Shown: in pieces, positions 5,269 to 7,552 of the stretch
How the letters are laid out: each line of letters opens with the position of its first letter
Position numbering within the stretch: the stretch's first letter is position 1
Source: Gammaproteobacteria bacterium
GTDB lineage: Bacteria > Pseudomonadota > Gammaproteobacteria > GCA-001735895
Reading direction: 5' to 3'
Length of the DNA: 7,552 bases
Assembly (NCBI GenBank): GCA_003645435.1
Contig: QNFD01000122.1
Location: forward strand, 1-7,552
Notes under the pieces: generated by a model
The model's input: the letters and a program-made list of their open reading frames with translations, nothing else
Databases searched by the model: none
Told to the model about the DNA's origin: nothing
Position numbers and translations under genes: made by a program

Positions 5269-6952
5269 CCGGCATTTTTCGATATTCACCAAGATCACCA
5301 AGGGCGCCCGCGAACGCTTCGAAGATGCCGACTGGGAAGGTGAACGCAGGGCGTCACGCGAACGCATCCAGTTTTACGATATTCGGGTAAAAGACGCAAT
5401 TGTAGATTTGAACAAATTATTCGATCTGGGCAGGTTCAACGGTGCGCTATGGTTCGACATCAAGCGAGAATACATCAAGCTGATCCAGGATCATCATCAG
5501 CCTGAACTGGCTGAAACCTTCTACAATTCCGTTTTCTGCAGCCTGTTCCATAGAGACTATTTTGATAACGACTACATTTTTGTACGCAGCGTGGTGTCGA
5601 CCGAGTTTATCGATTCGGACCAGCCCTCGTACCACGTCTATTACCCGGCAAAGCGCGGTTTTAGGGCTTCGATTCGGCAGGTATTGATCGACGGTGGATT
5701 CAATCTTCCGTTTGAGAATCTTGACAGGGACGTGAGAAGCATTACCCAGGCCTTAATCAAACAAACCTTTCCACGGCCGCGCAGGGCCCATTTGAATTTT
5801 CAGTTCCAGGTCATCAGCACTGTTTTCTATCGTAACAAGGCAGCCTATATCGTCGGTAAATGCATCAACGCCGACAAGGAAATCCCGTTCGCAATTCCAA
5901 TTCTGAACAATGAACAAGGCTCAATTTATGCGGACACCATCATCATAGGTACCCGCGGGCTCTCGCGCCTGTTCGAATTTTCCTACGTTTATTTCATGGT
6001 CGATCATCCGGTACCCTCGTCTATCGTTACTTTTTTGCGCGAACTAATGCCCGCGCGCAGCAAGGAAGACCTATATTCGGCAATCGGCCTGCACAAGCAG
6101 GGCAAGACCGACTTTTACAGGGACTTTCTACATCATCTCAAACATTCCGAGGACGAGCTAATTTTTGCCCCGGGCATCAAGGGTATGGTGATGGCGGTTT
6201 TCACGTTACCTTCATACCCCTATGTATTCAAAGTTATTCGTGACTGGTTTCCACCGCCGAAAAAAGTCACCCGCCAGCACGTGCAGGACACTTACCAACT
6301 GGTGAAACAACACGATCGCGTCGGGCGCATGTCAGACATACTCGAGTATTCACATGTCGCGCTGCCGCGCAAACGATTTGCGCAGGATCTGCTCGATGAA
6401 CTCCATACAACCTGCGCCAAAAGCATATCCGAGGAAGGCGAACATATCGTCATCAAACACCTGTACATCGAGCGCCGCATGACGCCATTGAATATCGCGG
6501 TTCTACGCGCGGATGCCAAATACCTGGATCGCCTCATGCGGGGGTACGGGCAGGCAATCAAGGAACTGGCCGGGGCAAACATCTTTCCCGGTGACCTGCT
6601 GCTGAAAAACTTCGGCGTTACCGGTCAGGGCCAGGGGCGCGTGGTGTTTTACGACTATGATGAAATTTGTTACCTGACCGAGTGTAACTTCAGGAAAATT
6701 CCGCCGCCACGCTACCCGGAAGACGAATTTGCCGCGGAGCCCTGGTACAGCATTGGGCCAAGAGATATATTCCCCGAAGAGTTTGCAACTTTTCTATTTG
6801 TCGAAGCACGTACCCGCAAGGCCTTCCTCAAGTATCACAGTGACCTGCTCGACGCCGAGTTCTGGATTCAAAAACAGGAAAACATCAAGGCCGGCATTTA
6901 CGAAGACGTATTTCCCTATTCGCAGCGAATTCGCTTCGATCGAGATACTTAG
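5204..6952 (+). CDS. aceK: Isocitrate dehydrogenase kinase/phosphatase
   Basis: The 582-residue product matches AceK (578 in E. coli) along its length. This cytoplasmic enzyme phosphorylates and dephosphorylates isocitrate dehydrogenase at one active site, so isocitrate is diverted to the glyoxylate bypass during growth on acetate. An N-terminal regulatory domain (about 1-310) includes FYRNKAAYIVGK (208-219). The kinase-like domain has the ATP loop APGIKGMV (322-329), Lys343 in YVFKVIRDWF, HDRVGRM (370-376) with Asp371 linked in the family to phosphatase activity, HLYIERRMTPLN (419-430), the catalytic loop FPGDLLLKNFG with Asp464 and Asn469, and FYDYDEICYLTE with metal-binding Asp484. PPPRYPEDEFAAEPWYS (500-516) is strongly family-like. 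The start is fixed by an in-frame stop at 5198-5200, so ATG 5204 is the first possible; it lacks a near ribosome binding site and overlaps an upstream TGA. It is divergent from acs and convergent with aceA, not part of an aceBAK operon. Confidence 0.97.
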   Translation: MTDTIITDHTKNIAAAILKGFDRHFSIFTKITKGARERFEDADWEGERRASRERIQFYDIRVKDAIVDLNKLFDLGRFNGALWFDIKREYIKLIQDHHQPELAETFYNSVFCSLFHRDYFDNDYIFVRSVVSTEFIDSDQPSYHVYYPAKRGFRASIRQVLIDGGFNLPFENLDRDVRSITQALIKQTFPRPRRAHLNFQFQVISTVFYRNKAAYIVGKCINADKEIPFAIPILNNEQGSIYADTIIIGTRGLSRLFEFSYVYFMVDHPVPSSIVTFLRELMPARSKEDLYSAIGLHKQGKTDFYRDFLHHLKHSEDELIFAPGIKGMVMAVFTLPSYPYVFKVIRDWFPPPKKVTRQHVQDTYQLVKQHDRVGRMSDILEYSHVALPRKRFAQDLLDELHTTCAKSISEEGEHIVIKHLYIERRMTPLNIAVLRADAKYLDRLMRGYGQAIKELAGANIFPGDLLLKNFGVTGQGQGRVVFYDYDEICYLTECNFRKIPPPRYPEDEFAAEPWYSIGPRDIFPEEFATFLFVEARTRKAFLKYHSDLLDAEFWIQKQENIKAGIYEDVFPYSQRIRFDRDT

Positions 6953-6958
6953 AGAAGC

Positions 6959-7050
6959 CCCTCACCCCCGCCCTCTCCCCAGAGGGGCGAGGGAGTTAAA
7001 TCCCCTCTCCCTCTGGGCGGTGCGACGCCTCGCGAGGGTTAGGGTGAGGG
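6959..7050. repeat. GC-rich palindromic REP/MITE-like element between aceK and aceA
   Basis: The 92-bp element starts CCCTCACCC and ends GGGTGAGGG. Its terminal arms (6959-6975 and 7034-7050) match at 14 of 17 positions. Inside are more CCCTCTCCC and GGGCGAGGG blocks. This CCCTCACCC...CCCTCTCCC...GGGTTAGGGTGAGGG style is familiar as a small non-coding repeat dispersed between genes in many gammaproteobacteria. The right half carries an extra stretch (about 7018-7033, GGTGCGACGCCTCGC) that disturbs the inner symmetry. It begins six bases after the aceK stop and ends 31 bases before the aceA stop. No transposase is encoded, and no clear target duplication flanks it. Confidence 0.75.
6971..6993. 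terminator. Hairpin within the repeat, possible bidirectional transcription end
   Basis: CCCTCTCCCC (6971-6980) and GGGGCGAGGG (6984-6993) pair at nine of ten positions around the loop AGA, giving a very stable stem 18 bases after the aceK stop. No T-run follows on either strand, so it is not a textbook intrinsic terminator. Its place between convergent genes suggests it blocks or stabilises transcript ends. Confidence 0.35.
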
Positions 7051-7086
7051 TCTTTACACTATTCTAAATCTTTACACTAATCTAAA
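7051..7086. repeat. Perfectly adjacent 18-bp tandem repeat over the aceA stop codon
   Basis: TCTTTACACTATTCTAAA (7051-7068) is followed directly by TCTTTACACTAATCTAAA (7069-7086), 17 of 18 identical. The second copy contains the aceA stop (7084-7082). Since 18 is a multiple of three, the other copy places a second TAG (7066-7064) in the aceA frame, six codons downstream. The array abuts the right end of the palindromic element exactly. Confidence 0.85.
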
Positions 7087-7552
7087 ACTGATCTTCCTCA
7101 GTAGAACCAGCCATTGCGGTAACAGACGAGATACCGCCCTGGATAACCGTGGTGACGTCATCGAAGTACCCAGCACCAACTTCCTGCTGATGCGATACAA
7201 AGGTGTAACCCTTGTCGGCAGCCGCAAACTCAGGTTCCTGAACCTTGCTGATGTAGTGCTTCATACCTTCACCCCGCGCATAGTTATAGGCCAGGTCGTA
7301 GGTGTGGTACCACATGTCGTGAATCCCGGCGAGCGTGATGAACTGGTACTTGTAACCCATTTCGCTCAACTTGTCCTGGAATTCGGCAATCGATTTATCG
7401 TCGAGATTTTTCTTCCAGTTAAACGACGGCGAACAGTTGTAAGCGAGCAACTGGCCCGGATTCTCCGCGCGTACCGCTTCTGCCCATTCACGCGCGAAAC
7501 CAAGATCGGGTGTACCGGTTTCACACCACACCATATCGACGTAGGGTGCGTA
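7082..7552 (-). CDS. aceA: Isocitrate lyase, C-terminal part (start lies outside the window)
   Basis: The 156 residues present are the end of an isocitrate lyase of the E. coli type (434 residues there), the enzyme that splits isocitrate into succinate and glyoxylate in the glyoxylate bypass. The fragment opens YAPYVDMVWCETGTPDL. It holds the substrate-binding motif NCSPSFNW (39-46 of the fragment) and TLAGIH (73-78), whose Asn, Ser and Thr bind substrate in the family. GEGMKHYISKVQEPEFAA and the conserved end SHQQEVGAGYFDDV...TEEDQF complete it. The catalytic KKCGH loop would lie upstream, beyond the edge, so catalytic completeness cannot be judged. The stop TAG falls in an 18-bp tandem repeat that supplies a second in-frame TAG. 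Transcription converges on aceK, with a palindromic element between them. AceK protein controls the flux competing for AceA substrate, so the pairing is functional as well as positional. Confidence 0.97.
   Translation of the reverse strand, partial: YAPYVDMVWCETGTPDLGFAREWAEAVRAENPGQLLAYNCSPSFNWKKNLDDKSIAEFQDKLSEMGYKYQFITLAGIHDMWYHTYDLAYNYARGEGMKHYISKVQEPEFAAADKGYTFVSHQQEVGAGYFDDVTTVIQGGISSVTAMAGSTEEDQF

Noticed and set aside
6292..6582. 96-codon minus-strand frame inside aceK
   Set aside because: It is antisense to the AceK kinase domain, and its Ser/Arg/Cys-rich translation is typical of a shadow frame.

Overview
The window looks like chromosomal DNA of a gammaproteobacterium, probably a free-living or marine one. 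AceK and the isocitrate lyase C-terminus read like their E. coli counterparts, SelO has the proteobacterial Cys-Ser-Ser tail, and LexA has the usual self-cleaving architecture but a DNA-reading helix unlike that of E. coli. There are no phage, plasmid or transposase genes. The only mobile-looking item is a short GC-rich palindromic repeat of the type scattered between genes in many gammaproteobacteria. The species cannot be named from this sequence.

Layout. (1) Positions 1-379, minus strand: N-terminal 126 residues of a membrane protein that I do not recognise with confidence. (2) 380-623: gap containing a possible 22-residue leader ORF with a strong ribosome binding site. (3) 624-1223, minus: lexA, with a promoter overlapped by a striking nested dyad at 1243-1284. 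(4) 1402-2880, minus: selO, a protein AMPylase, starting at GTG. (5) 2920-4863, minus: acs, acetyl-CoA synthetase, 39 bp upstream of selO. (6) 4864-5203: divergent control region with four GTAAC boxes in helical phase and two overlapping short ORFs. (7) 5204-6952, plus: aceK, isocitrate dehydrogenase kinase/phosphatase. (8) 6959-7050: palindromic REP/MITE-like repeat. (9) 7051-7086: an 18-bp tandem repeat covering the aceA stop codon. (10) 7082-7552, minus: C-terminal 156 residues of aceA, isocitrate lyase.

Acting together: Acs activates acetate to acetyl-CoA. AceK switches isocitrate dehydrogenase on or off by phosphorylation and so sets how much isocitrate is left for AceA, the first enzyme of the glyoxylate bypass. 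The three therefore form an acetate/C2 growth module. It is not arranged as the enteric aceBAK operon: acs and aceK are divergent from a shared 340-bp region, and aceK and aceA converge on the repeat. SelO (stress and redox-linked protein AMPylation) and LexA (SOS control) lie downstream of acs on the same strand; lexA appears to have its own promoter.

I see no clearly new multi-gene system. The most noteworthy signals are regulatory: the lexA dyad, the phased GTAAC boxes, the start-stop overlap at aceK, and the duplicated aceA stop region.
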